This document shows positions 8,804 to 16,682 of a stretch of 64,000 bases of DNA, piece by piece. Source of the stretch: DATAGZ01 sp036263455. GTDB lineage: Bacteria > Pseudomonadota > Alphaproteobacteria > Dongiales > Dongiaceae. The translations under genes and the position numbers were made by a program. Numbering within the stretch: the first letter of the stretch is position 1; every line of letters begins with the position of its first letter. The stretch lies in assembly GCA_036263455.1 (NCBI GenBank), contig DATAGZ010000011.1, positions 1-64,000 on the forward strand. The letters run 5' to 3'. A model generated the notes under the pieces. That model was given only the letters and a program-made list of their open reading frames with translations, did no database searches and had not been told where the DNA came from.

Positions 8804-8828
8804 AAACCCGGCATCTAAGGCCGGGTTT
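8804..8828 (-). terminator. Intrinsic terminator downstream of the phasin gene
   Basis: A perfect 9-bp stem, AAACCCGGC/GCCGGGTTT, has a 7-base loop (8813-8819). Minus-strand transcripts read into TTTATTTTTAT and plus-strand ones into TTTTTTCTTT, so it may work in both directions. It lies 14 bases beyond the phasin stop. Confidence 0.85.
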
Positions 8829-8842
8829 TTTCTTTGGAGAAC

Positions 8843-9397
8843 CTAGCGCCGCACGGCCTGGGCGACCGTGTCCTTGGGACCGCTGTCCTTGGAGACGGTC
8901 TCTTTATTCACGTCCTTGCGAGACATGAAAGCGGCCTTCATTTCGTCGAACTGCGCAGCGAGCCGGTTCGACAGCAGACTAACCGCATCGTCGCCGGTTT
9001 TGCGGGCCATTTCGAAAACTTCGCGGGCATTATTCAAACCCGTCTCAAAGCTCTGCTTGGCGAACTCAGCCTGACGCGCAAGCTTTTCCTCGGGGGTGCC
9101 GACCGCGCTCAATTCCTTGGCGGCGCGTCCGAAATCTTCCACTGCTTGGCGGGCAAGCTCAGCCTGACGTTGCGCGACCGTCTTGAATCCTTCGAAGGCG
9201 ACCTGGTTGGCCGCGGTAAAGGCTTCCATATTTTTGCGCTGTGTGCTGGCAAGCGATTCCATGTCCATGGTCGGCGCCTTGCCGTTTACGAAAAGCTTCG
9301 CCATATCGCCGAAAGCGCGCGTAAATTCGTTTTGCATCGCCGTCACATCCGGCATCTTGAAATAATCGGTATCGAATACCGTATTGGTCTTAGCCAT
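8843..9397 (-). CDS. Phasin family protein
   Basis: 184 residues, highly helical and rich in Ala, Glu, Lys and Gln, with the phasin-domain core at about residues 40-145 (including AANQVAFEGFKTVAQRQAEL). Phasins coat polyhydroxyalkanoate granules and control their size and number. AAGGAG precedes the ATG. The gene stands alone between its own promoter (9441-9469) and an intrinsic terminator (8804-8828). No PHA synthase is in the window. The tail after residue 160 is charged and probably disordered. Confidence 0.9.
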   Translation of the reverse strand: MAKTNTVFDTDYFKMPDVTAMQNEFTRAFGDMAKLFVNGKAPTMDMESLASTQRKNMEAFTAANQVAFEGFKTVAQRQAELARQAVEDFGRAAKELSAVGTPEEKLARQAEFAKQSFETGLNNAREVFEMARKTGDDAVSLLSNRLAAQFDEMKAAFMSRKDVNKETVSKDSGPKDTVAQAVRR

Positions 9398-9440
9398 AAT
9401 ATCTCCTTACTGTCGCGGCGCTTCCACCGCTGCAAGACCT

Positions 9441-9469
9441 AATATGGCGCAGCGCAACATAAAAAGCAA
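9441..9469 (-). promoter_or_regulatory. Candidate phasin promoter
   Basis: On the minus strand there is a -35 TTGCTT (9464-9469), a 17-bp spacer and a -10 CATATT (9441-9446), with a predicted start near 9434 and a leader of about 36 bases. The spacer holds a GC-rich TTGCGCTGCGC element that could be an operator. Confidence 0.4.
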
Positions 9470-9477
9470 GAGATTTT

Positions 9478-9491
9478 TTGCATTGCAGCAA
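9478..9491. promoter_or_regulatory. TTGCATTGCAGCAA element, possible PhaR-type operator
   Basis: A 14-bp near-palindrome, TTGC-N6-GCAA, lies 9 bp upstream of the proposed phasin -35. In several Alphaproteobacteria the PHA-responsive repressor PhaR binds TGC/GCA-rich sites in phasin promoters. Assigning this site to PhaR is inference from that knowledge and from position. Confidence 0.3.
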
Positions 9492-9508
9492 AATTATTTT
9501 CTATCGTA

Positions 9509-9532
9509 GATACAAGCAGTTATGCCTGTATC
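9509..9532 (-). terminator. Hairpin downstream of proC, possible terminator
   Basis: The inverted repeat GATACAAGCA/TGCCTGTATC forms a 10-bp stem with one G-U pair and a 4-base loop, about 20 bases beyond the proC stop and just upstream of the phasin control region. On the minus strand no continuous U tract follows, so termination would be weak or Rho-assisted. Confidence 0.4.
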
Positions 9533-9552
9533 TTCGTGATACTGACAAAAAA

Positions 9553-10368
9553 TCAAGTCTCTCGTGAAATTTCCTGGGCCCGGCGAGCGGAAGCGGCGAT
9601 TGCGCGCCCCATTAGCTGAGCCAAGCCATTACCGGGCTCCTGCAGGACAGCCAGCGCGGCTTCCGTCGTTCCTTTCGGGCTTGCGACCGCCATTCGTAGA
9701 TCCTGGCAAGATAATGGGGAACGCCGCATCAATTCGGCGGCGCCTTCAATGGTTTTTCGTGCCAAGACACGCGCCATCTGGCCAGGCAAACCCAGAGCGA
9801 TACCCGCTTCCTCCAGACATTCGGTCAAAAGGAAAAGATAGGCAGGCCCGCTACCCGACAGCGCTGTCACACCATGGAAAAGCTCCTCATCCTCTATCCA
9901 GAGAACGTCGCCCACCGTTTCCATGAGTCGAGCGAGGAGATTGCGCGCGGACTCCGTTATGTCCGGCGGAGCATAAAGCACCGTGATTCCCTGCCCGACC
10001 GAGGCTGGCAAATTGGGCATCGCGCGCACGATCCTCGCTTGGGATCCCAGATGCTCCCGAAAAAAAGCGATGGTTTTTCCCGCCGCGATGGAAAGGAAAA
10101 GAGCTTCGGAATATTGTCGGTATCTGGGAAGCACGTCTTTTAAGATCTGAGGCTTGACCGCCATTATAACGAGCGATGGCGTTTGCGTGACTTGCTCAGG
10201 ATCGTCGACGATACGTACGCCTGCCTGGCGGCATTCCGCGCTTGGGCGAGGTTCAACGATGGTGACGACATCGGGATTTACGCCCTGGGCCAGCCACCCA
10301 TTGAGGAGAGCCATGCCCATCTTTCCCCCGCCCACCAGCAGGGTCTGTTGGTCAAGCAGGCCTGTCAC
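9553..10368 (-). CDS. proC: Pyrroline-5-carboxylate reductase
   Basis: 271 residues. It reduces 1-pyrroline-5-carboxylate to proline using NAD(P)H, the last step of proline synthesis. The N-terminal Rossmann motif is GGGKMGMALL (about 13-22), VMAVKPQ-like VIMAVKPQ lies near residue 70, and the C-terminal signature region includes ALSGSGPAYLFLL and SPKGTTEAAL. The start is GTG at 10368 and overlaps the stop of the YbjN-like gene by 4 bases (GTGA), with GGGGAAG upstream. The gene is cotranscribed with the YbjN-like gene. Confidence 0.95.
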   Translation of the reverse strand: MTGLLDQQTLLVGGGKMGMALLNGWLAQGVNPDVVTIVEPRPSAECRQAGVRIVDDPEQVTQTPSLVIMAVKPQILKDVLPRYRQYSEALFLSIAAGKTIAFFREHLGSQARIVRAMPNLPASVGQGITVLYAPPDITESARNLLARLMETVGDVLWIEDEELFHGVTALSGSGPAYLFLLTECLEEAGIALGLPGQMARVLARKTIEGAAELMRRSPLSCQDLRMAVASPKGTTEAALAVLQEPGNGLAQLMGRAIAASARRAQEISRET

Positions 10369-10862
10369 GCTTCCCCTACCGTTTCGAGAAGGGAGGCCAT
10401 CAAGGCCTCTTCTACCGGCTTTCCATCGATAATCAGCTGAAAAGCCGGGTAAGCCCGGTCCTGCTCGGAAATGGCAGTCTCGACGATATCGACAAGCTGT
10501 TCGGCTGTAATCCCATCGGTGCCGCTCAGGACCAAGGTATGGTGGAAGGTCGGCGTTCCATCCTCGTGAGAAAGAAAGAAATGCCCGAGCCAGAGATGTT
10601 CATTGATATGCATGGCCATTTCGGCAAAGGCCGAACGCCGATACCCAGGCACGCGGCGCGGTGCGCCGCAATAAAACCGCAAGGCCGACCGCTCGGCATC
10701 CCAATGAAACCGTAATCGATAGACCTGCCACGGACCTTGGCAGGCGATCCGCACATCGTCACCAGTCGATTCCTCGATTTTCCAATGGTTTGCCGCTGCC
10801 ATGGCTTCGATCATCTCGAGAGGATGACCCGCGTCGCCGAAATCGGTGCCGCTTTTGCTCAT
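10365..10862 (-). CDS. YbjN domain-containing protein
   Basis: 165 residues, a cytoplasmic alpha/beta protein of the YbjN family, whose fold resembles type III secretion chaperones. Its role is poorly defined. The conserved pattern of an N-terminal helix, a central beta sheet (DVRIACQGPWQVYRLRFHWD) and the NEHLWLGHFFLSHEDG segment is visible. AAGGAGGG precedes the ATG at 10862. In Alphaproteobacteria this gene commonly sits directly before proC, as here, with a GTGA overlap. No catalytic motif is apparent. Confidence 0.85.
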   Translation of the reverse strand: MSKSGTDFGDAGHPLEMIEAMAAANHWKIEESTGDDVRIACQGPWQVYRLRFHWDAERSALRFYCGAPRRVPGYRRSAFAEMAMHINEHLWLGHFFLSHEDGTPTFHHTLVLSGTDGITAEQLVDIVETAISEQDRAYPAFQLIIDGKPVEEALMASLLETVGEA

Positions 10863-10880
10863 TCCGCCCTCCTTCCGCCA

Positions 10881-10945
10881 TATATGGCAAGAAATACCGC
10901 GTTTGCAACTAGCTGTAGTATGTCAAAGGAATCGGTATATGGCAA
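10881..10945. repeat. Pair of 10-bp direct repeats (TATATGGCAA)
   Basis: TATATGGCAA occurs at 10881-10890 and 10936-10945, 55 bp apart, in the 254-bp gap between the YbjN-like gene and the RTX gene. The first copy overlaps the upstream region of the YbjN-proC operon. The repeats could be operator half-sites or chance. The rest of the gap (10946-11116) holds a GC-rich hairpin (TCCCC, TTGAAT loop, GGGGA, near 11002) and no gene. Confidence 0.35.
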
Positions 10946-11116
10946 CTCTTTCAAAGAGCGCCCGCCCCGGCTCAAGGCCCGGCATGACGGATGGCACCCT
11001 CCCCTTGAATGGGGGGATCGCCGTGCAGCGGGGCCAGATGAGATGGCCTCTGGCTTGAATAGCTCTCCCAGCTTTTAAAGAGGAAGGTTTAGTTAACCGC
11101 CGGAAGGGATAGCCGT

Positions 11117-14100
11117 CTATCCGTGAGCCAAAACGACGAAATGCTGAGCTTGGGTCGCGATGTCTTGCTGGATTGCGCCCAGCTGGATCGCGCTCAAGTT
11201 CTGGAAGGTCGCCAGGATCTCGGTATGGCCGGTAGGCGTGGTAATCGAGAGAACGCCATGATCGTCGAGATGCACCATATGCGCATTCTCGGCCAGGCTG
11301 GTACGGCGGCCAAACGCCTGATCGATATCCGAGAATACGCTGGCGAAATCGATCTTGTCGGCTCCCGCACCGGTTGAGAACCCGGCAATCAAATCGCCGC
11401 GCGGCGTCAACGGGCTTGGGCTCGTACCATCGGTCAAATGCTCATAGACGATGAGACAATTCCCATTTCCTGCATCGTTGAGGATGATGGTATCGCGCCC
11501 GGCGCCGCCATCGATTCGATCATTGCCTCCGCCGCTGCGGATGATATCCGCGCCGTCATTGCCAATGAGCACATTGGCACCGGCATCGCCGGTGATGGTA
11601 TCGCCATAGGACGAGCCGACGATATTCTGGATATGGAAGAGGCGATCGCCTTCCGCCGCTCCGCCGTGATTGATGCCCGTCGCCAAATTGACTGTAACGC
11701 CTTCGCTGGATAAGTAATAGTTCACCGTATTGGTTCCGCCGCGCCCGTCGTAAACATCGGCACCATTATCGGCATAAAAGGTGTTGTCGTCGCTATTTCC
11801 CAGCATGACATCTTTACCCGACGTGCCGTGCGCATCGCTGAAATGGCGAATAGTCACGGCACCCCCGCTAAACGTCGGCTTTCCAACGCTGCCATCGGAA
11901 TAAAACGAGGCGGTGTAATGGATATATGCCTGACTGGCGGCGAGATCGACATACACGCCCGTCGCGCCGGCTCGCTGTAATGAAAATGTGCTGGGACCAG
12001 CAAAACTCACGCTATTGTGCCCCGTGCCCCCATCTAGAACATCCTGGCAATTACCGAAAAAATCGCATACCGCCGTGATGTCGTCATCGCCACCGCCGCC
12101 AAAGATCGTATTGGTGGCTATGCTCCCCACCAAGTAATCATTTCCATCTGAACCGTCGATATTTTCGACACCCGCCACGCCATCAAACCGATTGCCGTGA
12201 CTAATATATCCTGCGGCGAGGGATCCGAAGACCGCGTAGCCGTAATTCAGCCAAAGCGGCGTTGTGGCGACGCCGGCATAGCTCACCGTATCGCTCGCGC
12301 TCGTCCCTTTGAATTCTCCTCCGATAGAATCGCTACTTAGAAACACGCGACCATCGCCTAGCTTATAGTGAATGACCGTATTATCCTTTGCCTGAAACTC
12401 CTCGATATTGGTGGCCCGGCTTATGACGCTGCCATAAGCGTCAAAGAGAAACCCTGTGTTTTTATCGACGATGGCATCTCCCCAGCCGCGCAGCACGACG
12501 GTATCGTATCCTTGTCCGCCATCCAGGTAATCATTGCGGCCTATGACAAGAATGTCATTTCCGTCGCCCCCGATAAGGGTATTGCTGCCGCTACCCCCGT
12601 CGAGATAATCGTCGCCAGTTCCGCCCACCAGATAATCATTGCCCGCGCCACCTTCGATATGGTCATTTCCCGCACCACCCGTAAGCGTGTTATGCGCGGC
12701 GTTACCGACAAGGTAATCATCGCCACTGCCCATCGTGACATTTTCGAAACTTGCAATCTTTCCTCGAAAGCCTCCCGTGGCGTCTCCGGTTTCCATATTG
12801 AACTGCACGGCCGCGGCAGACGTAAAGGTAACCAAATCATGCACGCTTATTCCGCCGATGATGTTTTCGATACCTAGAAGCGTGTCGGTTTCATCGTAAA
12901 AACCATTATGCGCGATCTTCACCGTGCTGCCAGCGCCTTGGATAAGGAGAGAGACGGAGTCGATGAGCCTGGCTTCGACCGAATAATCGACCGTGTCGAT
13001 ACCGCCGCCGCCGTCCAGAATGTCGTTGCCACGCCCGCCCGCCAACCAATCATCGCCTGCCCCGCCGGAAAGGCGATTATCCGCGCCATCGCCGAAGAGA
13101 GTGTCGTTTCCCCTGCCGGTGGCGACAATTTCAAAACCGGCGAGACGGCCTTCGAGATAAAGTCCGGGGCCATCGAACGTGCCATAAATCCCCTTGGCGA
13201 GATCGAGATGCACAATCGAGGTGTCACCCCAACTGATCGTATCGGATTTACCGTTGCCGCCGATGATATATTCAACATTTGCCAAACGATCGGTTTCGAT
13301 CGCTCCGTTGCTGCGCGTTATAACGGCAGTGGCGCCCGAACTCCGGAAAGACACCGCAACCGATTCTCCCGCAGAAAGATCGACGGAATAATCGACGGTA
13401 TCGAAACCCGCCCCGCCATCCAGCGTGTCCGCGCCGCCGCCGCCGATCAAAATGTCATTGCCGCCGCCGCCTGAGATTCTATCTTCACCCCTGCCGCCGC
13501 GCAGAATGTTCGCGATACTATCGCCGGTGAGCGTATCGTTGAAGTCCGACCCCTGAAGATTGGCGATGCTGCTCAGGAAATCGCCTTCCGCATCTCCGCC
13601 ACGATTATTGGCGCTATTGCTGAGATCGACCGTGACAGCAGACCGCGAAGAGGCATAGCTTGCAATGTCGTTGCCGCCACCGCCAAAAATCTTATCCGCG
13701 CCACTGCCGCCGATGAAGACCTCGTCCCGGCTGCTTCCGATAAAATAATCCGCCTGGGCGCTTCCTTCAAAACCTTCGATATTGGTGAAAGAGGTATACA
13801 AAGCTGGCTGCGCGAGGGCATAGGCTTTACCGGCGCTGCAATCGATGCTGAGACCTCCCGTGAAGTTGTTGCTCCTGTCATCGGCGAAAAACCGCATCGT
13901 ATCGAAGCCCGTTCCGCCATCGAGCGTATCATTGAGCCGAGAGAATTTATCGGCCACGCTGACGAGGATGTCATCTCCGCCACCACCCACCAGCCGGTTG
14001 GCATTGCCGTCGCCGATCAGCGTATCCCCGAAACCCGAACCGATAAGATTGATGATGCCCACATATCGATCACCTTGGGCGTATCCATCGCGCATGAGAC

Positions 14101-14320
14101 CCGTGAGTAAGCTCGCATTGACCCCCGGACCTAGCGGCTGGAGCTCGAAAGAGACCGTTCCGCTCCCCGATAGGTCGGTAAACTGATCTATGGCTGCCGT
14201 CGCGTAGAAGACACCATTTCCAACTGCATTGCCTGGACTGATCGGGGATGTTTTTGCCAGATGGTATTGTTGGATCTCGATGTCTGCCGGTGCATTTCGC
14301 CCTGTGGATCCGTTGACCAT
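11117..14320 (-). CDS. Large RTX (hemolysin-type calcium-binding repeat) protein
   Basis: 1067 residues. From about residue 100 on, the protein has many clusters of GGxGxDxLx nonapeptides (for example GGGGNDILIGGGGADTLDGG), which fold into Ca2+-binding parallel beta rolls. Between them lie repeated linkers of the VDLS...GGDAEGDxLxxIxNxxGSxxxDTxTGD type. There is no Sec signal peptide. The non-repeat C-terminus (about 980-1067) fits a type I secretion signal region, so export is expected by a T1SS, but none is in the window. No protease, lipase or other catalytic domain was recognised. AGGGGAG precedes the ATG. It could be a surface-layer, matrix or adhesion protein. Confidence 0.85.
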   Translation of the reverse strand: MVNGSTGRNAPADIEIQQYHLAKTSPISPGNAVGNGVFYATAAIDQFTDLSGSGTVSFELQPLGPGVNASLLTGLMRDGYAQGDRYVGIINLIGSGFGDTLIGDGNANRLVGGGGDDILVSVADKFSRLNDTLDGGTGFDTMRFFADDRSNNFTGGLSIDCSAGKAYALAQPALYTSFTNIEGFEGSAQADYFIGSSRDEVFIGGSGADKIFGGGGNDIASYASSRSAVTVDLSNSANNRGGDAEGDFLSSIANLQGSDFNDTLTGDSIANILRGGRGEDRISGGGGNDILIGGGGADTLDGGAGFDTVDYSVDLSAGESVAVSFRSSGATAVITRSNGAIETDRLANVEYIIGGNGKSDTISWGDTSIVHLDLAKGIYGTFDGPGLYLEGRLAGFEIVATGRGNDTLFGDGADNRLSGGAGDDWLAGGRGNDILDGGGGIDTVDYSVEARLIDSVSLLIQGAGSTVKIAHNGFYDETDTLLGIENIIGGISVHDLVTFTSAAAVQFNMETGDATGGFRGKIASFENVTMGSGDDYLVGNAAHNTLTGGAGNDHIEGGAGNDYLVGGTGDDYLDGGSGSNTLIGGDGNDILVIGRNDYLDGGQGYDTVVLRGWGDAIVDKNTGFLFDAYGSVISRATNIEEFQAKDNTVIHYKLGDGRVFLSSDSIGGEFKGTSASDTVSYAGVATTPLWLNYGYAVFGSLAAGYISHGNRFDGVAGVENIDGSDGNDYLVGSIATNTIFGGGGDDDITAVCDFFGNCQDVLDGGTGHNSVSFAGPSTFSLQRAGATGVYVDLAASQAYIHYTASFYSDGSVGKPTFSGGAVTIRHFSDAHGTSGKDVMLGNSDDNTFYADNGADVYDGRGGTNTVNYYLSSEGVTVNLATGINHGGAAEGDRLFHIQNIVGSSYGDTITGDAGANVLIGNDGADIIRSGGGNDRIDGGAGRDTIILNDAGNGNCLIVYEHLTDGTSPSPLTPRGDLIAGFSTGAGADKIDFASVFSDIDQAFGRRTSLAENAHMVHLDDHGVLSITTPTGHTEILATFQNLSAIQLGAIQQDIATQAQHFVVLAHG

Positions 14321-14355
14321 GGCTTTCTCCCCTAGCTCGTACTGATCGATCCTTT

Positions 14356-14381
14356 GTTAATAAAGGTTAACGAAATGTTAA
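14356..14381. promoter_or_regulatory. Three phased GTTAA repeats upstream of the RTX gene
   Basis: GTTAA occurs at 14356, 14366 and 14377, spaced 10 and 11 bp, so the copies lie on one face of the helix. They are 36-61 bp upstream of the RTX start within an A/T-rich 245-bp gap (14321-14565). This arrangement suggests a regulator-binding site. No regulator is identified and no convincing -35/-10 pair was found here. Confidence 0.35.
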
Positions 14382-14565
14382 TTCAGCCAAAAGCCATTAA
14401 TGATTGGGTGTAAGCTATGTATTTTCATATTAATTCAATGGGTTAAGAAAAAGATTTGCGCGAGCGCGACGCACCTAGCCACAGGGCGACCCCCGAAACA
14501 TGATATCTTAGCTATAATATGGCGATTTGAACGCAATCTGATTTTCAAATGCCGCTGGGAAGAAA

Positions 14566-14838
14566 TTAATGATCGGTGTTTTTCTCCGTGCCAGCGGGAA
14601 TTTGCGCCTCGAGAGCCGCGATTTGAGCCTTGAGTCGGTCCTGCTCTTCACGGCAAACGACGATCATCGATCGCACTGCGTCGAATTCCTCGCGTGTGAC
14701 GAGGTTCATCCGACCCAGGAAACGCTCGAGCTGCGCCTGGACACGCTGCTCCATATCCTGCTTGAGCCCACCCAGAGAGCCCACCGCGCCATTGGCGATC
14801 TTGGCCAGATCGTCCCACAAGCGATTGTTCTGCTGCAT
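14566..14838 (-). CDS. ubiK: UbiK family accessory factor (BMFP, coiled coil)
   Basis: 90 residues. It has an N-terminal amphipathic segment and a C-terminal coiled coil (about 55-82, EEFDAVRSMIVVCREEQDRL), matching the brick-shaped membrane-fusogenic protein family that includes E. coli UbiK (YqiC). UbiK helps ubiquinone biosynthesis by binding UbiJ. The ATG at 14838 follows AAGGTGG; an in-frame start 26 codons earlier would overlap lgt and is rejected. Transcription is divergent from lgt with 55 bases between the starts. Confidence 0.85.
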   Translation of the reverse strand: MQQNNRLWDDLAKIANGAVGSLGGLKQDMEQRVQAQLERFLGRMNLVTREEFDAVRSMIVVCREEQDRLKAQIAALEAQIPAGTEKNTDH

Positions 14839-14865
14839 TGTCCACCTTGCCCATTTATTTCTTCT

Positions 14866-14894
14866 ACTATAAGCATCTTTTGCGATCCCTCCAA
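14866..14894 (-). promoter_or_regulatory. Candidate ubiK promoter overlapping the lgt start
   Basis: On the minus strand a -35 TTGGAG (14889-14894), a 17-bp spacer and a -10 TATAGT (14866-14871) precede ubiK. The complementary strand of the same A/T core reads TATAAG (14868-14873) and could serve as the -10 for lgt (with TTGCCC upstream at a short 15-bp spacing), so the divergent promoters may overlap. Confidence 0.4.
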
Positions 14895-15691
14895 TGCCTG
14901 TCTTTCTTTTTCCCAATTTCGACCCGGTTGCGCTTCAGCTAGGCCCTCTGTCCATCCGCTGGTATGCGCTTGCTTACGTTGTCGCTTTTCTGCTGGGATG
15001 GCGCTATTGCCTTCATTGGGCACGCCAGGCTGGATCGGACCTCAGCGCGCGACTTCTCGACGATTTCTTCAGCTATGCCGTTTTGGGGGTCATCCTGGGA
15101 GGGCGGATCGGCTATATTCTCTTTTATAACGCTGCCTATTACCGCGTTCATCCTTTTGCCGCCCTTGCCGTCTGGCAAGGCGGCATGTCTTTTCACGGCG
15201 GGTTGGCCGGCATGGTAGCGGCGGTGGGTCTATTTTCCTGGCGTAGAGCTGTGCCATTTTTTGCCTTGAGCGATATCACCGCGGCTGCGGGCCCTATCGG
15301 CCTGTTCATGGGACGCTTGGCCAATTTCGTGAACGCCGAATTGTGGGGTCGGCCCAGCGACGTCCCCTGGGCGGTGATCTTCCCCGATGCCGGGCCCGAA
15401 CCCAGACATCCGAGCCAACTCTATGAGGCTGGGCTCGAAGGGGTTCTTCTCTTCATCTTCCTCTATGCCCTGATGCGGCGCCCGGAAATACGGATGCGCC
15501 ACGGCATCGTCTCCGGAGCCTTTTTGATCGGTTACGCTCTCTGCCGCATCTGCGCGGAGTTTTTTCGCGAACCAGACCGGCAGATCGGCTTCATCGGTGG
15601 AATCACCACCATGGGACAAGTCCTGAGCTTGCCCATGCTGCTGGTCGGTCTGGGCTGTTTTTGGTATGCATGGCGCGGCGTCCAACGCTAG
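14894..15691 (+). CDS. lgt: Prolipoprotein diacylglyceryl transferase
   Basis: 265 residues, an inner-membrane enzyme with about seven TM segments. It transfers diacylglycerol from phosphatidylglycerol to the lipobox cysteine of prolipoproteins, the first step of lipoprotein maturation. Family motifs include RWYALAYVVAFLLGW, the HGGLAG block (GGMSFHGGLAG), the signature GRLANFVNAELWGRPSDVPW and HPSQLYEAGLEG. The start lies 55 bases from divergent ubiK. The stop is inside the next gene (26-base overlap), so this begins an lgt-MidA-pgeF-prs unit. Confidence 0.96.
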   Translation: MPVFLFPNFDPVALQLGPLSIRWYALAYVVAFLLGWRYCLHWARQAGSDLSARLLDDFFSYAVLGVILGGRIGYILFYNAAYYRVHPFAALAVWQGGMSFHGGLAGMVAAVGLFSWRRAVPFFALSDITAAAGPIGLFMGRLANFVNAELWGRPSDVPWAVIFPDAGPEPRHPSQLYEAGLEGVLLFIFLYALMRRPEIRMRHGIVSGAFLIGYALCRICAEFFREPDRQIGFIGGITTMGQVLSLPMLLVGLGCFWYAWRGVQR

Positions 15692-16682
15692 GTCGGCCGG
15701 CCCGGCCGTTACCATCGCGGAATATATGCGCGCGGCGTTGCTGGGCACGCAGGGCTATTATCGCACAGACCCCAATATCGGGCAGGATTTCACAACCGCG
15801 CCGGAAATCAGCCAGATGTTCGGCGAATTGCTCGGCTTGTGGTGCGTCGATAGCTGGGAACGGTTGGGGCGGCCATCTCCTTTTCTGTTGGTCGAGCTGG
15901 GGCCGGGGCGCGGCACCCTCCTAAGCGACGCTTTGCGCGCCGCTCGAAAATACCCGGGCTTTCTTCAAGCCCTCAGGCTCCACCTCGTGGAGATAAGCCC
16001 TGCCCTGCGTGCCCAGCAACAGCGCGTCTTAGATAAGTTTCCCATAGAATGGCATGCGGAGTATGGAACGCTTCCGGCGGGACCGATGATCCTCCTCGCC
16101 AATGAGTTCTTCGACTGCCTCCCTATCCATCAGTTCATGCGAACCGATACTGAATGGCAGGAAATCGGCATTGTGGAGGATGGGAGGCCGACGCCCGTGC
16201 GCCTGCCGCCCGGCCCGCAGCTGGCCCTCGCCCGGCACAAGCATGAGCGGCGCTTCGTTGAAATATCGCCTGCGGCGCTGTCCCTCGCCCATGAGCTGGG
16301 CCAGAGGGTAAAACAAGTGCCGAGCGTCGCACTGATCATCGATTACGGCTACGGCGAGGAGGATCACGGCAACACCTTGCAGGCCATGAAAGGCGGGCAG
16401 CGCTATAAACCCTGGGATGCGCCCCCAGGATGCGATCTTACCGCTCACGTGGATTTCCCAGCCCTGCGTCAAGCCGCCATCGAGGCCGGGGCGAACTGTT
16501 TCGGCCCGCTTCCCCAGGGCGCGTTCCTCAGGCGCCTGGGAATCGAGGAGCGGGCGCGTCAGCTCGGTCAAGAACATGAACGGCGGCGCTTGTGCGATCC
16601 CACCGAGATGGGGGTCCTGTTCAAGGTCATGGCGATCACCTCGCCCTCCCTTTCCTCTCTGGCCGGTTTCGACAATGCATAG
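15666..16682 (+). CDS. SAM-dependent methyltransferase, MidA/NDUFAF7 family
   Basis: 338 residues. It belongs to the DUF185/MidA family. The mitochondrial homologue NDUFAF7 dimethylates an arginine of a complex I subunit during assembly, so a role in respiratory-complex biogenesis is likely. The motif-I-like SAM site is LLVELGPGRGTLLSD. Also typical are the early GYYRTDPNIGQDFTTAPEIS block, NEFFDCLPIHQF and LIIDYGYGE. It overlaps lgt by 26 bases and pgeF by 8 bases. This gene order recurs in Alphaproteobacteria. Confidence 0.9.
   Translation: MHGAASNARSAGPAVTIAEYMRAALLGTQGYYRTDPNIGQDFTTAPEISQMFGELLGLWCVDSWERLGRPSPFLLVELGPGRGTLLSDALRAARKYPGFLQALRLHLVEISPALRAQQQRVLDKFPIEWHAEYGTLPAGPMILLANEFFDCLPIHQFMRTDTEWQEIGIVEDGRPTPVRLPPGPQLALARHKHERRFVEISPAALSLAHELGQRVKQVPSVALIIDYGYGEEDHGNTLQAMKGGQRYKPWDAPPGCDLTAHVDFPALRQAAIEAGANCFGPLPQGAFLRRLGIEERARQLGQEHERRRLCDPTEMGVLFKVMAITSPSLSSLAGFDNA

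Noticed and set aside
14513..14518. TATAAT on the plus strand between the RTX gene and ubiK
   Set aside because: No -35 lies 16-18 bp upstream and it would read antisense into ubiK. It is more likely chance in A/T-rich DNA.
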